Positions 19,694 to 29,130 of a stretch of 64,000 nucleotides of DNA are shown in pieces. The DNA is from Clostridium thermobutyricum (GTDB lineage Bacteria; Bacillota; Clostridia; Ch29), in the NCBI GenBank assembly GCA_016842005.1, contig JAENYD010000001.1:222253-286252 (forward strand), read 5' to 3'. How positions within the stretch are numbered: the first letter of the stretch is position 1; each line of letters opens with the position of its first letter. A model generated the notes under the pieces. The model saw only the letters and a list, made by a program, of their open reading frames with translations. It searched no databases and was not told the DNA's origin. The translations under genes were made by a program, and so were the position numbers.

Positions 19694-19887
19694 ATAAAGT
19701 GAAATTTCATTCCGGTGGAGTTTTTGTTAGTTGAACCAGTCGAGGTGTTCGCGCCTGTTATCTCCTGCTTCCATGGTCGGGGTACACCCCGTCTGAAGCC
19801 TTTATATTCCGTCTGTGGACGGAAATATACTCAATCAGAATGTCTCAAACCATATTGGAACAGGTCTATTACGGACGGTTGCACCGG
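19694..19887 (-). repeat. Intergenic repeat family B, copy B1
   Basis: Read on the minus strand it starts CCGGTGCAACCGTC 12 bases after the tsaD stop and ends GAAATTTCACTTTATG. The core (19773-19853) has an outer stem ATGGT/ACCAT, a hairpin TTCCGTC-CACA-GACGGAA, the string AAGGCTTCAG and a hairpin GGGG-TGTA-CCCC. The same strings and pairings recur in B2 and B3. Confidence 0.8.
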
Positions 19888-19898
19888 GTTAAAGAGTT

Positions 19899-20966
19899 TT
19901 AATAGGAATCCATTTCCATACTGGCCACCGCATTCAGGGTCAGCGGGCTGATTTTGCCTTTAATAAGCCTGTAGTATCCCGCACTTCCAATCATAGCGGC
20001 ATTATCGGTGCATAAAATCCTGGACGGGCACCTGAATTCCATGCCCGCTTCCCTGACCCTGCTGCTTAATGCTTCCCTCAGGCGGCTGTTGGAAGCAACC
20101 CCTCCCGCAAGGGCTATTATCCGGACACCAGCCTTCTGCGCTGCCCAAACAGTCTTGTCAACAAGGACATCCACCACCGCCTGCTGGAAGCTTGCAGCCA
20201 CATCAGCCCTGTTAACCTGCTCGCCTCTCTGGCTGCAACTGTTCATATAATTGAGTACAGCAGTTTTCAGACCGCTGAAGCTGAAGTCCAGGCTTCCTTT
20301 TTCCAGGTAAGTCCTCGGGAATTCTATGGCATGGGGATCACCTTTCTCTGCAAGCTTTTCTATGTTGGGTCCTCCGGGATAACCCAGCCCCAGAGTTCTG
20401 GCCACTTTGTCAAAGGCTTCTCCCGCCGCATCATCCCTGGTCCTGCCCATTATGCAATATTTACCGTAATCCAGTACATGGACCAGATGACTGTGTCCCC
20501 CGGAAACCACCAGACACAGAAACGGGGGAACAAGCTCTTCATACTGGATAAAATTTGCACATATATGCCCTTCAATGTGATGAACACCAACAAGGGGTAT
20601 TCCCAGTGCAAAAGCCATGGCTTTGGCATGGGATACCCCTACCAGCAGGGCCCCTACAAGCCCGGGACCGCTGGTAACCGCAACGGCATCCAGCCCATCC
20701 GGTGCCATGCCGGCCTGTTCAAGGGCATCATCCACTACATGGTCTATTAATTCTATATGCTTCCTTGAAGCTATTTCGGGAACAACCCCTCCGAACTTCC
20801 GGTGGAAATCCACCTGGGAAGAGATAATATTGGACAGAACTATTCTGCCATTCTCTACCACAGCACAGGAAGTTTCATCACAGGAGGTCTCCACTGCCAG
20901 TATCCGCACTGCTTGTTTTTGTTTAAACTTTTCCAGTTTTAAACGGGATTTTTGCATGTATCTCAT
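19899..20966 (-). CDS. tsaD: tRNA N6-threonylcarbamoyladenosine transferase TsaD
   Basis: A 355-residue ASKHA-fold enzyme that transfers threonylcarbamoyl to A37 of ANN-decoding tRNAs, working with TsaB and TsaE. The metal-binding HxxxH is in VHHIEGH (His130, His134). [13 protein letters not shown] near residue 25, [13 protein letters not shown] and the terminal CTDNAAMIG are typical. ATG at 20966 is chosen from AAGGAG seven bases upstream; an in-frame ATG at 21008 is less likely. Even so, about 18 basic residues precede the usual family start. The partner genes lie 0.4 kb upstream. Confidence 0.96.
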   Translation of the reverse strand: MRYMQKSRLKLEKFKQKQAVRILAVETSCDETSCAVVENGRIVLSNIISSQVDFHRKFGGVVPEIASRKHIELIDHVVDDALEQAGMAPDGLDAVAVTSGPGLVGALLVGVSHAKAMAFALGIPLVGVHHIEGHICANFIQYEELVPPFLCLVVSGGHSHLVHVLDYGKYCIMGRTRDDAAGEAFDKVARTLGLGYPGGPNIEKLAEKGDPHAIEFPRTYLEKGSLDFSFSGLKTAVLNYMNSCSQRGEQVNRADVAASFQQAVVDVLVDKTVWAAQKAGVRIIALAGGVASNSRLREALSSRVREAGMEFRCPSRILCTDNAAMIGSAGYYRLIKGKISPLTLNAVASMEMDSY

Positions 20967-21088
20967 AACGTTACTCCTTGTCCAGAAATTTACATATATA
21001 TTATACACCAGGGCAACAAAAAATAAAGTCGGATTCGTATTTAATTTCTGTTAGCAGGAGAATATATCCAGATATGGAGGTGGAAGAT

Positions 21089-21283
21089 ATGACACCCAGG
21101 AAAAAAAACCTGGCCGAAAGGAGTTATCATGCCAATGTATTGCCCGATGGCGTTGTTACCCGCATCGAAAGTCTTGAAGGAACAAATCTGATGCCTGAAA
21201 ACACAGACTTTGAACAGCTGAAAAGTTTGGACAGGCCGAAAAAAGACAGGGGATCGGACCTCTTCAATGAAGAAAAAACGTAA
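21089..21283 (+). CDS. Small hydrophilic protein of unknown function (64 aa)
   Basis: GGAGG lies eight bases before the ATG at 21089. The predicted product begins MTPRKKNLAERSYHAN and is rich in Lys, Asp and Glu, with no membrane segment, signal peptide or cysteine. It is the only plus-strand candidate between tsaD and rimI and is transcribed divergently from tsaD. The frame remains open upstream to 20978, but no ribosome site supports that longer form. I do not recognise a family. Confidence 0.55.
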   Translation: MTPRKKNLAERSYHANVLPDGVVTRIESLEGTNLMPENTDFEQLKSLDRPKKDRGSDLFNEEKT

Positions 21284-21350
21284 CCCCCAATAACAGCTCC
21301 GTTAATCCCCTTGATTTATGGAAGCAAGAGAACCGCCTCCCTGATCCCCC

Positions 21351-21797
21351 TCAGAGCTTCAGCCACATGATCAGTGCATCTTCAAGGGTGTCTGAATAAT
21401 ACCCCTTCCTGGTCCCTGCTGCTTCAAACCCCTCTTTTTTGTAGAGGTTTATGGCTTTCTGATTGCTTACCTTTACTTCCAGGGTAAAGCTTGTTATCTC
21501 TCTGGAAACGCCGTATGCTATCATCTCTTTTAACAGGCGGGTGCCAATCCCTTTTTCCCGGTAGTCCGGGTGAACTGCAATATTTGTAATATGGGCCTCA
21601 TCAAGTATAAACCACATACCGCCGTAAGCAACCACCCTGCCCTCCCATCTGGCTACAAGATAACAGGCGAATTTATTGTCGCAGAGTTCTTTGACAAAGG
21701 CCTGACGGGGCCATGGAATGTTGAAACTTTTTTCTTCTATCTCCATAACCTCTTCAATATCCGCCATTTCCATAAACGAAACGGTTATATCATTCAT
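21351..21797 (-). CDS. rimI: Ribosomal-protein-S18-type alanine N-acetyltransferase RimI
   Basis: A 148-residue GNAT acetyltransferase. The acetyl-CoA loop is in VHPDYREKGIGTRLL and the C-terminal LEVKVSNQKAINLYKKEGFE segment is typical of RimI. The start overlaps the tsaB stop by eight bases, so tsaE-tsaB-rimI is one operon; this arrangement is common and supports the RimI call over other GNATs. Confidence 0.92.
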   Translation of the reverse strand: MNDITVSFMEMADIEEVMEIEEKSFNIPWPRQAFVKELCDNKFACYLVARWEGRVVAYGGMWFILDEAHITNIAVHPDYREKGIGTRLLKEMIAYGVSREITSFTLEVKVSNQKAINLYKKEGFEAAGTRKGYYSDTLEDALIMWLKL

Positions 21798-22512
21798 CGA
21801 TTTGCCTCTCTGACTTTACTTTTTTATCATATTCCCTCTCAGCCTGGGATTTCCGCAGATAGAAAGGAGTAAACCCGTTATATTCCTGCTGCTCATTGTT
21901 TTTTAATGCCCGGAAGGCCAGTTCCCCTATGGAGGAGGCCCTCTGCCGGCCGGCACTGTGCGGTGCAAACCGGGCCCTCCGGTCCAGTTCCTTCTCAATA
22001 TAATCCCGGTGTACCGGTACACCGTCTCCCAGGAAGACAATCATCTCTTGCCGGTCCTTTAATTCCTCCACCAGGTCCTTTATCCCCACAGCCCTGGGCC
22101 GGGACAGCCGGAAAAGGCCGTCGCCCTCCCATTTGTAAAGGGCGGTATATACCTGATGTCTCCTGGCATCCATTATAGGGCAAATGATGCCTTCACAGAA
22201 GGGAAGATTGAAGGCCAGACCATCCAGGGTGGGCACTCCTATCACCGGTTTATTCAGAGCATGGGCCAGTCCCTTGGCAGTGGCCCCCCCTATCCTTAAA
22301 CCGGTAAAAGACCCGGGGCCGCTGGCAACCCCTACAGCATCTATTTCACCGATATCCATCCCGCAGTTCTCCAGCAATTCTTCAATAATAGGCATAAGCT
22401 GCTCTGAATGGGTCTTTCTGTGGTTTATTATATACTCCGCCAGAAGCTTGTCATCATCCATAATGGCTGCTGAAGCCACCAGGGACGATGTGTCAATGGC
22501 CAGTATCTTCAT
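21790..22512 (-). CDS. tsaB: TsaB, partner of TsaD in t6A synthesis
   Basis: A 240-residue non-catalytic ASKHA protein. MKILAIDTSSLVASAAI at the start, GVASGPGSFTGLRIG near residue 60 and the CPIMDARRHQVYTALY segment are characteristic. It overlaps tsaE by 20 bases at its start and rimI at its end, fitting translational coupling. Confidence 0.95.
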   Translation of the reverse strand: MKILAIDTSSLVASAAIMDDDKLLAEYIINHRKTHSEQLMPIIEELLENCGMDIGEIDAVGVASGPGSFTGLRIGGATAKGLAHALNKPVIGVPTLDGLAFNLPFCEGIICPIMDARRHQVYTALYKWEGDGLFRLSRPRAVGIKDLVEELKDRQEMIVFLGDGVPVHRDYIEKELDRRARFAPHSAGRQRASSIGELAFRALKNNEQQEYNGFTPFYLRKSQAEREYDKKVKSERQIDE

Positions 22513-22975
22513 GTTTCCGTATTCCCTCCAATATGCTCATATACCTCTCCCCTGTGGCGGTTATCTCAATAAGCCTTTTACTATCTTCTCCCGGGCACAG
22601 GGAAATATCCACCCAGAGTCTCTCATCCGGCAGAATATCCTTTACCCGGGACGCCCATTCTATAACCGAGACTCCCCCGTCATACAGCAGTTCCTCTCCC
22701 CCTATGTCATAAAGCCCGCCGCCGTTTTCCAGCCTGTAGACATCGAAATGGTACAGGGGTATCTTGCCCGGATACTGGTGTATCAGGGTATATGTAGGAC
22801 TGGTAACCGAATGTTCTATCTCCATTCCCATGGCAATGCCCCGGACAAGGGCGGTTTTGCCCGCCCCCAGTTCACCGTCCAGACAGACTATATCTCCTGG
22901 TTGTAACAGCCTTCCCAGCAATATACCCAATTCCAGGGTATCGGCAGGGGAATAGCTGGCGTAGACATACTTCAT
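22493..22975 (-). CDS. tsaE: TsaE, ATPase of the t6A complex
   Basis: A 160-residue P-loop protein. Walker A is in CLDGELGAGKTALVRG (residues 34-41 core), followed by TSPTYTLIHQY and HFDVYRLENG, the family's switch regions. First gene of the tsaE-tsaB-rimI operon. It supplies ATPase activity needed for turnover of the TsaB-TsaD complex. Confidence 0.95.
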   Translation of the reverse strand: MKYVYASYSPADTLELGILLGRLLQPGDIVCLDGELGAGKTALVRGIAMGMEIEHSVTSPTYTLIHQYPGKIPLYHFDVYRLENGGGLYDIGGEELLYDGGVSVIEWASRVKDILPDERLWVDISLCPGEDSKRLIEITATGERYMSILEGIRKHEDTGH

Positions 22976-23022
22976 TCACAGCACATCCTGAAATATATAG
23001 TAAATATCTCTCTTTAGCTTCT

Positions 23023-24189
23023 TCAGTTTCTCCTGAAGACTATTTGTCCATCCACCATAACCAGCCTGGTTCTGGTTGTATAGTTGAAAGGATGCCCGTC
23101 AAATACCACCAGGTCCGCATCCTTACCTGCCTTCAGGCTTCCCACCCTGTCGTCTATACCGCTTATTTTAGCCGCATTAATGGTTATAGCTTTCAGCGCC
23201 TGGTATTCATCCATGCCTTCCCTCACAGCCAGGGCGGCGCATACCGGCAGGTACTGAATGGGAATGACCGGGTGGTCTGTCATTATGGCTATCTCCAGTC
23301 CTGCCTTTGAAAGAATGCCCGGGGTCTTAAAGGTCAAATCCTTTAACTCGTATTTGGAGCGGGAAGTAAGACTGGGCCCTATTATCAGCCCCCTTCCCTC
23401 ATCCGCCAGGATATCCACAATTTTATGACCCTCAGTACAGTGGTCAATGGTGATATCTATATCAAATTCCCTGGCAATCCTCAGGGCGGTCAGTATATCG
23501 TCAGCCCTGTGGGCATGGGCCTTCAGAGGGATTTCCCTCTTCAGAACCTTTTCAAGGGCCTCCATCCTGATATCCGGTTCCGGCAGCTTATCAGGATGGT
23601 CTTCTTTCTCTTTCTTTTCCATGTAAGTCCTTGCCTTAATAAGGGCTTCCCTCAATATGGCAGCGGTAGCCATCCTTGTCATGGGAGATTTCTTATTATT
23701 GGAGTATACCCTTTTCGGGTTCTCTCCAAAAGCACATTTTACAGCCACCGGTGCCCTCAATACCATATCATCCACTCTCCTGCCCACCGTTTTAACGGCG
23801 GCAAACTGCCCTCCGATTACATTGGCACTGCCGGGGCCGGTCACCACGGTGGTAATACCGCCCTCCACAGCTTCCCTGAAGCACATGTCCATGGGATTTA
23901 TGGCGTCAATAGCCCTGAGATGAGGGGTTACAGGGTCAGTCATTTCATTTCCGTCTTCCCCCTCAAATCCTATCCCATCCTCAAACATACCTATATGACA
24001 GTGGGCATCAATCAATCCGGGTATTACGTACATCCCCGACACGTCAATGACCTGGTCAGCCTCAGACCCTTTTCCCTCAGGCAGGCTTTCTCCCACTTCT
24101 ATTATCTTCCCTTTGTCTGTTAAAACACAACCTTTGTCAAATATTTCTCCTTCCATAGTGTATATCTTACCGTTGTTAATCAATATCAT
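23023..24189 (-). CDS. Metal-dependent amidohydrolase
   Basis: A 388-residue amidohydrolase-superfamily enzyme of the imidazolonepropionase-like group. The first metal motif is in GLIDAHCHIGM (near residues 58-68); further metal ligands are likely in LKAHAHRADD and ITIDHCTEGH; the last Asp is in IAIMTDHPVIP. The C-terminal GSLKAGKDADLVVFDGHPF closes the small beta domain. Cytosolic, no signal peptide. Substrate unknown. Repeat copy B2 fills its leader. The MFS gene upstream on the same strand could import its substrate, which is inference. Confidence 0.88.
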   Translation of the reverse strand: MILINNGKIYTMEGEIFDKGCVLTDKGKIIEVGESLPEGKGSEADQVIDVSGMYVIPGLIDAHCHIGMFEDGIGFEGEDGNEMTDPVTPHLRAIDAINPMDMCFREAVEGGITTVVTGPGSANVIGGQFAAVKTVGRRVDDMVLRAPVAVKCAFGENPKRVYSNNKKSPMTRMATAAILREALIKARTYMEKKEKEDHPDKLPEPDIRMEALEKVLKREIPLKAHAHRADDILTALRIAREFDIDITIDHCTEGHKIVDILADEGRGLIIGPSLTSRSKYELKDLTFKTPGILSKAGLEIAIMTDHPVIPIQYLPVCAALAVREGMDEYQALKAITINAAKISGIDDRVGSLKAGKDADLVVFDGHPFNYTTRTRLVMVDGQIVFRRN

Positions 24190-24208
24190 GACCTCTGCCC
24201 CTCCGTTT

Positions 24209-24310
24209 CAGCAGCAGTCGGGGACACCCCTGCCAGAGCTTAGGTATTCCTCTGTGGACAGGAATGCCCCCATCGGAATGTCTCCGCTGATGGTACGCCT
24301 GCCGCTGTTT
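24209..24310 (-). repeat. Intergenic repeat family B, copy B2
   Basis: A shorter copy in the 121-base gap between the MFS stop and the amidohydrolase start, reading in the direction of the amidohydrolase. The core (24212-24289) has outer stem CAGCGG/CTGCTG, hairpin ATTCCT...AGGAAT around GTCCACAG, and hairpin GGGG-TGT-CCCC. It lies directly before the ribosome site and so could act as a leader element. Confidence 0.72.
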
Positions 24311-25633
24311 TTATTTTATCTGATGGTATATATTTCTGCAGTTTGTCTCTTTAACGAATAAAATACTTACAATGGCCACCCCTGCCGCTATAAGGCAGAG
24401 GAGAAAGGCCTGCTGATATGCAGCCTGGGAATATATCCTGGTGCCGTTGATTAACTGCCCGGCCCAGTTCCTGTCCAAAACATAGCCCAGCAGCGGCTGC
24501 ATGACCGAACTCCCCAGAAAACCTCCGATGTTTACCGTCCCGGTGGCTATCCCGGCTACTTCTGGAGGATTGACCTCCTTGCCGGCCGCCCAGGATACAA
24601 TAAATCCCGGGACGGTCAATCCCATCAGGAAAAACATGGGATACAGCGCTCCCTCAGGAGCCTTGCCCCCGTTCCAGAATACGAATACGGCCAGGACCAG
24701 GAAATAGGCTATCCCGTATATGAGGAAGGGCAGTTTCCTCTTTCCTATCCTGTCGGATATGGACCCGACCAGCAGACCGCCGATCATCACACCTATCATT
24801 GCAGTCATGGTATATGTGGATGCCTGTGTTTTATCAAACCCGTACACTGTCATAAGGTAGGGTACCCCCCACATACCTGTGATGGCTATGAAAGAACCGA
24901 ACATACCTGCAAATGCAAAAAAACCCGGCCAGGTGTATTTGTTGGATACCACCGTCTTAAGACTTTTCATTACATCAAGTTTCTCCCCGCTTTCGCTTTC
25001 CTGTCTGCCTTCCAGCCGGGCAATGGAAGGAAGCCCCATATCCCGGGGCCTGTTTCTCACAATGGCGTATGCCAGCAGCGCAATAAAGATATTGATGATT
25101 CCGATAGCAATAAACACCGACCTCCAGCCGAAGGCTATAACGGCCATGGCAAGAGGAGTCCCTGCCAGCACCGCTCCCCCGTTTCCTATAAACGCTGTAA
25201 GGCCCGACATTGTGCCGAATTCACTTTCCTTAAACCACTGGGACTGTATCTTGAGTATGGCAATAAAGACCACCGATACCCCGAGACCTACAAGAAATCT
25301 CCCTGCATAGCCCATATTTATCCCCGGTGCCAGACCGAATATGATAGAACCCGCCCCTGCCACCAGGGACCCCGCGGCGACCGTTTTCCTCGCTCCCAGG
25401 GTATCAGCCAGGACACCGGAAGGAATCTGCATGACCATATAAACATAAAAATACATGGCTCCAAGATTTCCAAGGGCGGCACCGGTAACGCCGAATTCGG
25501 ACATCAGGTTGTCCGCCACCACTGCCGGGGCTACCCTGTGGAAAAACACCACCACATATGACATGCACAGAATCCCCCATACCAGCCACCTGTAAGTCAT
25601 CAGCTTTTTTATCTGCCTGTTCTCCTGCTCCAT
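24311..25633 (-). CDS. MFS transporter
   Basis: A 440-residue membrane protein with about twelve hydrophobic segments. YVVVFFHRVAPAVVADNLMSEFGV at the start and DTLGARKTVAAG between segments 2 and 3 are the MFS signature; GSISDRIGKRKLP repeats it in the second half. The N-terminal HRxxP-type motif resembles anion:cation symporter and hexuronate-type families, but the substrate cannot be given. GGAGGAGG precedes the ATG. Confidence 0.88.
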   Translation of the reverse strand: MEQENRQIKKLMTYRWLVWGILCMSYVVVFFHRVAPAVVADNLMSEFGVTGAALGNLGAMYFYVYMVMQIPSGVLADTLGARKTVAAGSLVAGAGSIIFGLAPGINMGYAGRFLVGLGVSVVFIAILKIQSQWFKESEFGTMSGLTAFIGNGGAVLAGTPLAMAVIAFGWRSVFIAIGIINIFIALLAYAIVRNRPRDMGLPSIARLEGRQESESGEKLDVMKSLKTVVSNKYTWPGFFAFAGMFGSFIAITGMWGVPYLMTVYGFDKTQASTYTMTAMIGVMIGGLLVGSISDRIGKRKLPFLIYGIAYFLVLAVFVFWNGGKAPEGALYPMFFLMGLTVPGFIVSWAAGKEVNPPEVAGIATGTVNIGGFLGSSVMQPLLGYVLDRNWAGQLINGTRIYSQAAYQQAFLLCLIAAGVAIVSILFVKETNCRNIYHQIK

Positions 25634-25788
25634 GCTTCGCCTCCTCCATTTCTTGTTGTCATATCTAATTTTACATCAAATGCAGATATTTTGACAAATT
25701 GCTACCCTGTACAGCTGCAGTACATCAAACTGAAAATCAAAGATAAAGGCAGCGGTCATCGGTTTATTTTTGATTTGGCTGCAACGCA

Positions 25789-27945
25789 TCAGTTCAGCCC
25801 TTTCATGGAAAGGGAAATCCTGTTCCTGTCAAGGTCAACATCCAGTACCTTTACCTTTACAATATCCCCCACGGCAACCACATCCATCGGGTTCCTGACA
25901 AACTTTTCACTCATCTGGGAGATATGGACAAGCCCGTCCTGGTGGACACCAATGTCCACAAAAGCACCGAAGTCAATAACGTTCCTGACGGTTCCCGTCA
26001 GGACCATCCCCGGTTTCAGGTCCTCAATGGTCATTACTTCTTTAAGGAATACAGGTCCGGCGGTGTCTTCCCTGGGGTCCCTCCCCGGTTTTTTCAGTTC
26101 CTTTATTATATCCCTCAGGGTGGGAACACCTATTTGCAGTTCCCCGGCCATCTCTTCAACCTGTATTCCCTCCAGGGCATCCCGGAGGGCATTTATATCC
26201 CTGTCGGACATGGCATCTGTATCAAATCCCAGCCTGCTGATCAGGTTCCGTGCTGCAGGATAGGACTCCGGATGAACGGCAGTTCTGTCCAGTATGTTAC
26301 TGGGATTATCCACCCTCAGGAAGCCTGCACACTGGACAAAGGTCTGTTCTCCAAGCCTTTTTACCTTCTTCAGTTCTTCCCTGGCGGTGAACCTCCCCAT
26401 CTCTTCCCTGAAAGATACAATATTCCTGGCCACCGCAGCGCTTATACCCGCAATGTACTGCAGCAGGGAAACCGATGCGGTGTTCAGGTCAACCCCCACA
26501 CTGTTGACACAATCCTCCACCACTGCCGTCAGGGCCCCGGACAGATTTTTCTGGTTTACGTCATGCTGATACTGCCCCACCCCCACATGTTTGGGATCTA
26601 TTTTAACCAGTTCGGCCAGGGGGTCCTGAAGCCGCCTGCCTATGGATATGGCCCCCCTCAGGGATACATTTATTTCCGGGTACTCCTCAGATCCCAGTTT
26701 GGAGGCAGAATATACCGAAGCCCCCGCTTCATTGACCACAACATATCTCACATCCCTGTTCAGCTCTTTTATCAGTTCGGATACGAACATTTCGGATTCC
26801 CTGGAAGCGGTTCCATTGCCAATGGCGATCAAATCCACCCCGTGCTTGTGTATCAGGTCCTTCAGAACCTGTCCTGCCTTCTCCTTTTCATTCTGGGGAG
26901 GAGTAGGATAGACGGTGGCAGTATCTAGAAGCTTGCCGGTGGCATCAACCACCGCAATCTTGCATCCGGTCCTGTATGCCGGGTCAAACCCCAAAACTAC
27001 TTTCCCCTTAACCGGTGGCTGCATCAGCAGATTTTTCAGGTTTACGGCAAACACCTTTATGGCCTGCTCTTCCGCCTTTTCGGTGAGCATACTCCTTACT
27101 TCCCTCTCAATGGACGGACCTATAAGCCTCTTGTATGCATCCTCCGCCGCTTCCGCCACATACTGCACAGTAATGCTCTCCGGGTTGGTTATGATTTTTT
27201 TCTTTATAACCTCCAGTATATGGTCGACCGGCGCCTCTATTTTAACAGAGAGAAACTCTTCCCTCTCGCCTCTGTTGATTGCCAGGACCCTGTGGGGCAC
27301 TATGGACCTCACCGGTTCACTGAAATCATAGTACATCTGGAAGTCGGAGACCTCTTCGGTGGTACCTTTGCTGACAATCTGCCCCTGCTCCACTGTCATA
27401 CGCCTGATGACCTTTCTCAGGTCCGCATCATCCGATATGGTCTCCGCAATAATGTCCATGGCCCCTCTCAGGGCTTCTTCGGGGGTATTGACTTCTTTCT
27501 CTGCATCCACATAGTCTGCAGCAATCTGTTCCACATCACCCTCCATAAGCTGCTGGGCTATCAATACCCCGGCCAGGGGCTCCAATCCCTTCTCCCTGGC
27601 CACGGTGGCCCTGGTTCTTCGCTTGGGACGGAAAGGCCTGTATATGTCCTCTACCTCCTGCAGGGTTTCAGCTTCCGCTATCTTCTGCTCCAGCTCCGGC
27701 GTAAGCTTCTCCTGCTGGTCTATAAGCCTGGTCACTTCTTCCTTCCTGTTTTCCAGGTTTCTGAGGTATGCCAGCCTGTCTCCCAGATTTCTCAGTACTT
27801 CGTCGCTCAGGCTGCCGGTGGCCTCCTTCCGGTAACGGGCAATGAAGGGTATGGTATTTCCCTCGTCAATCAGCTTTATGGTGTTTTCCACCTGGAATTT
27901 TTTCAGTTCAAGCTCTTTACACAACCTATGTACTATTTTGTCCAT
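25789..27945 (-). CDS. tex: Tex-family RNA-binding transcription accessory protein
   Basis: A 718-residue protein with the full Tex layout: N-terminal helical domain, YqgF-like nuclease fold (VLGFDPAYRTGCKIAVVD near 320), helix-hairpin-helix region (LLQYIAGISAAVARNIVSFRE) and C-terminal S1 domain (GMVLTGTVRNVIDFGAFVDIGVHQDGLVHIS). Cytosolic, nucleic-acid binding, implicated in transcription and toxin expression in other bacteria. Single gene by spacing. Confidence 0.96.
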   Translation of the reverse strand: MDKIVHRLCKELELKKFQVENTIKLIDEGNTIPFIARYRKEATGSLSDEVLRNLGDRLAYLRNLENRKEEVTRLIDQQEKLTPELEQKIAEAETLQEVEDIYRPFRPKRRTRATVAREKGLEPLAGVLIAQQLMEGDVEQIAADYVDAEKEVNTPEEALRGAMDIIAETISDDADLRKVIRRMTVEQGQIVSKGTTEEVSDFQMYYDFSEPVRSIVPHRVLAINRGEREEFLSVKIEAPVDHILEVIKKKIITNPESITVQYVAEAAEDAYKRLIGPSIEREVRSMLTEKAEEQAIKVFAVNLKNLLMQPPVKGKVVLGFDPAYRTGCKIAVVDATGKLLDTATVYPTPPQNEKEKAGQVLKDLIHKHGVDLIAIGNGTASRESEMFVSELIKELNRDVRYVVVNEAGASVYSASKLGSEEYPEINVSLRGAISIGRRLQDPLAELVKIDPKHVGVGQYQHDVNQKNLSGALTAVVEDCVNSVGVDLNTASVSLLQYIAGISAAVARNIVSFREEMGRFTAREELKKVKRLGEQTFVQCAGFLRVDNPSNILDRTAVHPESYPAARNLISRLGFDTDAMSDRDINALRDALEGIQVEEMAGELQIGVPTLRDIIKELKKPGRDPREDTAGPVFLKEVMTIEDLKPGMVLTGTVRNVIDFGAFVDIGVHQDGLVHISQMSEKFVRNPMDVVAVGDIVKVKVLDVDLDRNRISLSMKGLN

Positions 27946-27993
27946 AATGCAGTCCTCCTTCCGGATTCAAAGTCCCTCCACAGTTAAAGCGAT

Positions 27994-28022
27994 AGAAAGA
28001 TACTGCTAGGCAGTATCTTTCT
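27994..28022 (-). terminator. Hairpin at the prfB 3' end
   Basis: AGAAAGATACTGC pairs perfectly (13 bp) with GCAGTATCTTTCT around a 3-base loop. The loop contains the prfB stop codon. Only a short U-stretch follows within the stem end, so efficiency is uncertain. Confidence 0.65.
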
Positions 28023-29116
28023 GAGATTTCAGGTATGCGAATATGAATTCGTCTATATCTCCATCCATAACCCCGTTGACGTTTCCTTTTTCCACATTGG
28101 TCCTGTGGTCTTTAACCATGCTGTAAGGATGGAAAACATAAGACCGTATCTGGCTTCCCCAGGCAATCTGACTGTATTCGCCCTTCAGATCTTCCAGCTT
28201 TTCCTTCCGCTCCTGTTCCTCCCGTTCCAGCAGCTTGGCCTTCAACAGTTTCATAGCTGTTTCCCTGTTACTGTGCTGTGACCTCTCGTTCTGACACTGG
28301 ACAACGATGCCTGTTGGTACATGGGTTATCCGCACAGCGGAATCGGTCTTGTTGACATGCTGCCCTCCCGCGCCGCTGGACCTGTAGGTGTCTATCTTGA
28401 GGTCATCGGGATTAATGTTCACTTCCACATCATCGTCCAGTTCGGGCATAACGCTCACCGATGCAAAGGAGGTATGCCGCCGGCCCGAAGCGTCGAAGGG
28501 AGATATCCGCACAAGCCTGTGCACCCCTTTCTCAGCCTTGAGGTATCCATAGGCATTTTCCCCTTCCACCAGGAGTGTTGCGCTTTTAATCCCTCCTTCG
28601 TCATCCGCCAGTATGTCCAGTGTCTTTACCCTGTAACCTTTGTCTTCCGCCCAGCGGGTATACATCCTCATAAGCATTTCCGCCCAGTCCTGGGCTTCCA
28701 GACCCCCGGCCCCCGAATGCAGGGCCAGTATGGCGTTATTTGCATCATATTTCCCGCTCAGCAGGGTCTCTATCCTCAAGTCTTCCAGATGGGCCTTGAA
28801 GACCCTGAAGTCATCCTGAATCTCTTTGACAAGGGACCCGTCTTTCTCTTCCATGGCCAGATGAACCAGTGTAAAAATATCGTCGAATTCCTGTTTTATG
28901 GAATTGTATTTGTCTACCTTGCCTTTAATGCTTTTAAACTGCCGGATTATACCGTTAGCCTTCTGGTTGTCGTCCCAGAAATCCGGCCGGGACATATCCT
29001 CTTCTATTTCTTTTATGCGCAGAATATTATTGTCCACGTCAAAGGGAAACCCTCAGTTCTTTTACCTGTAACTCCATTTCTTCCAGTTCCTGCCGGTATT
29101 GTTCCAGTTCCAGCAT
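28006..29116 (-). CDS. prfB: Peptide chain release factor 2, programmed +1 frameshift
   Basis: A 369-residue RF2 made by frameshifting. The first frame starts at ATG 29116 and reads 25 codons to an in-frame UGA at 29041-29039 (AGG GTT TCC CTT TGA C). Skipping the T at 29041 joins the second frame at GAC (29040). The internal AGGG and slippery CUU-UGA-C match the known autoregulatory site. The anticodon-like SPF tripeptide (RISPFDASG) and catalytic GGQ (GAGGQHVNKT) are present. It lies 15 bases after secA, the conserved secA-prfB pair. A simple frame call would wrongly start at GTG 29037. Confidence 0.97.
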
Positions 29117-29130
29117 TATTCCCTCACTCC

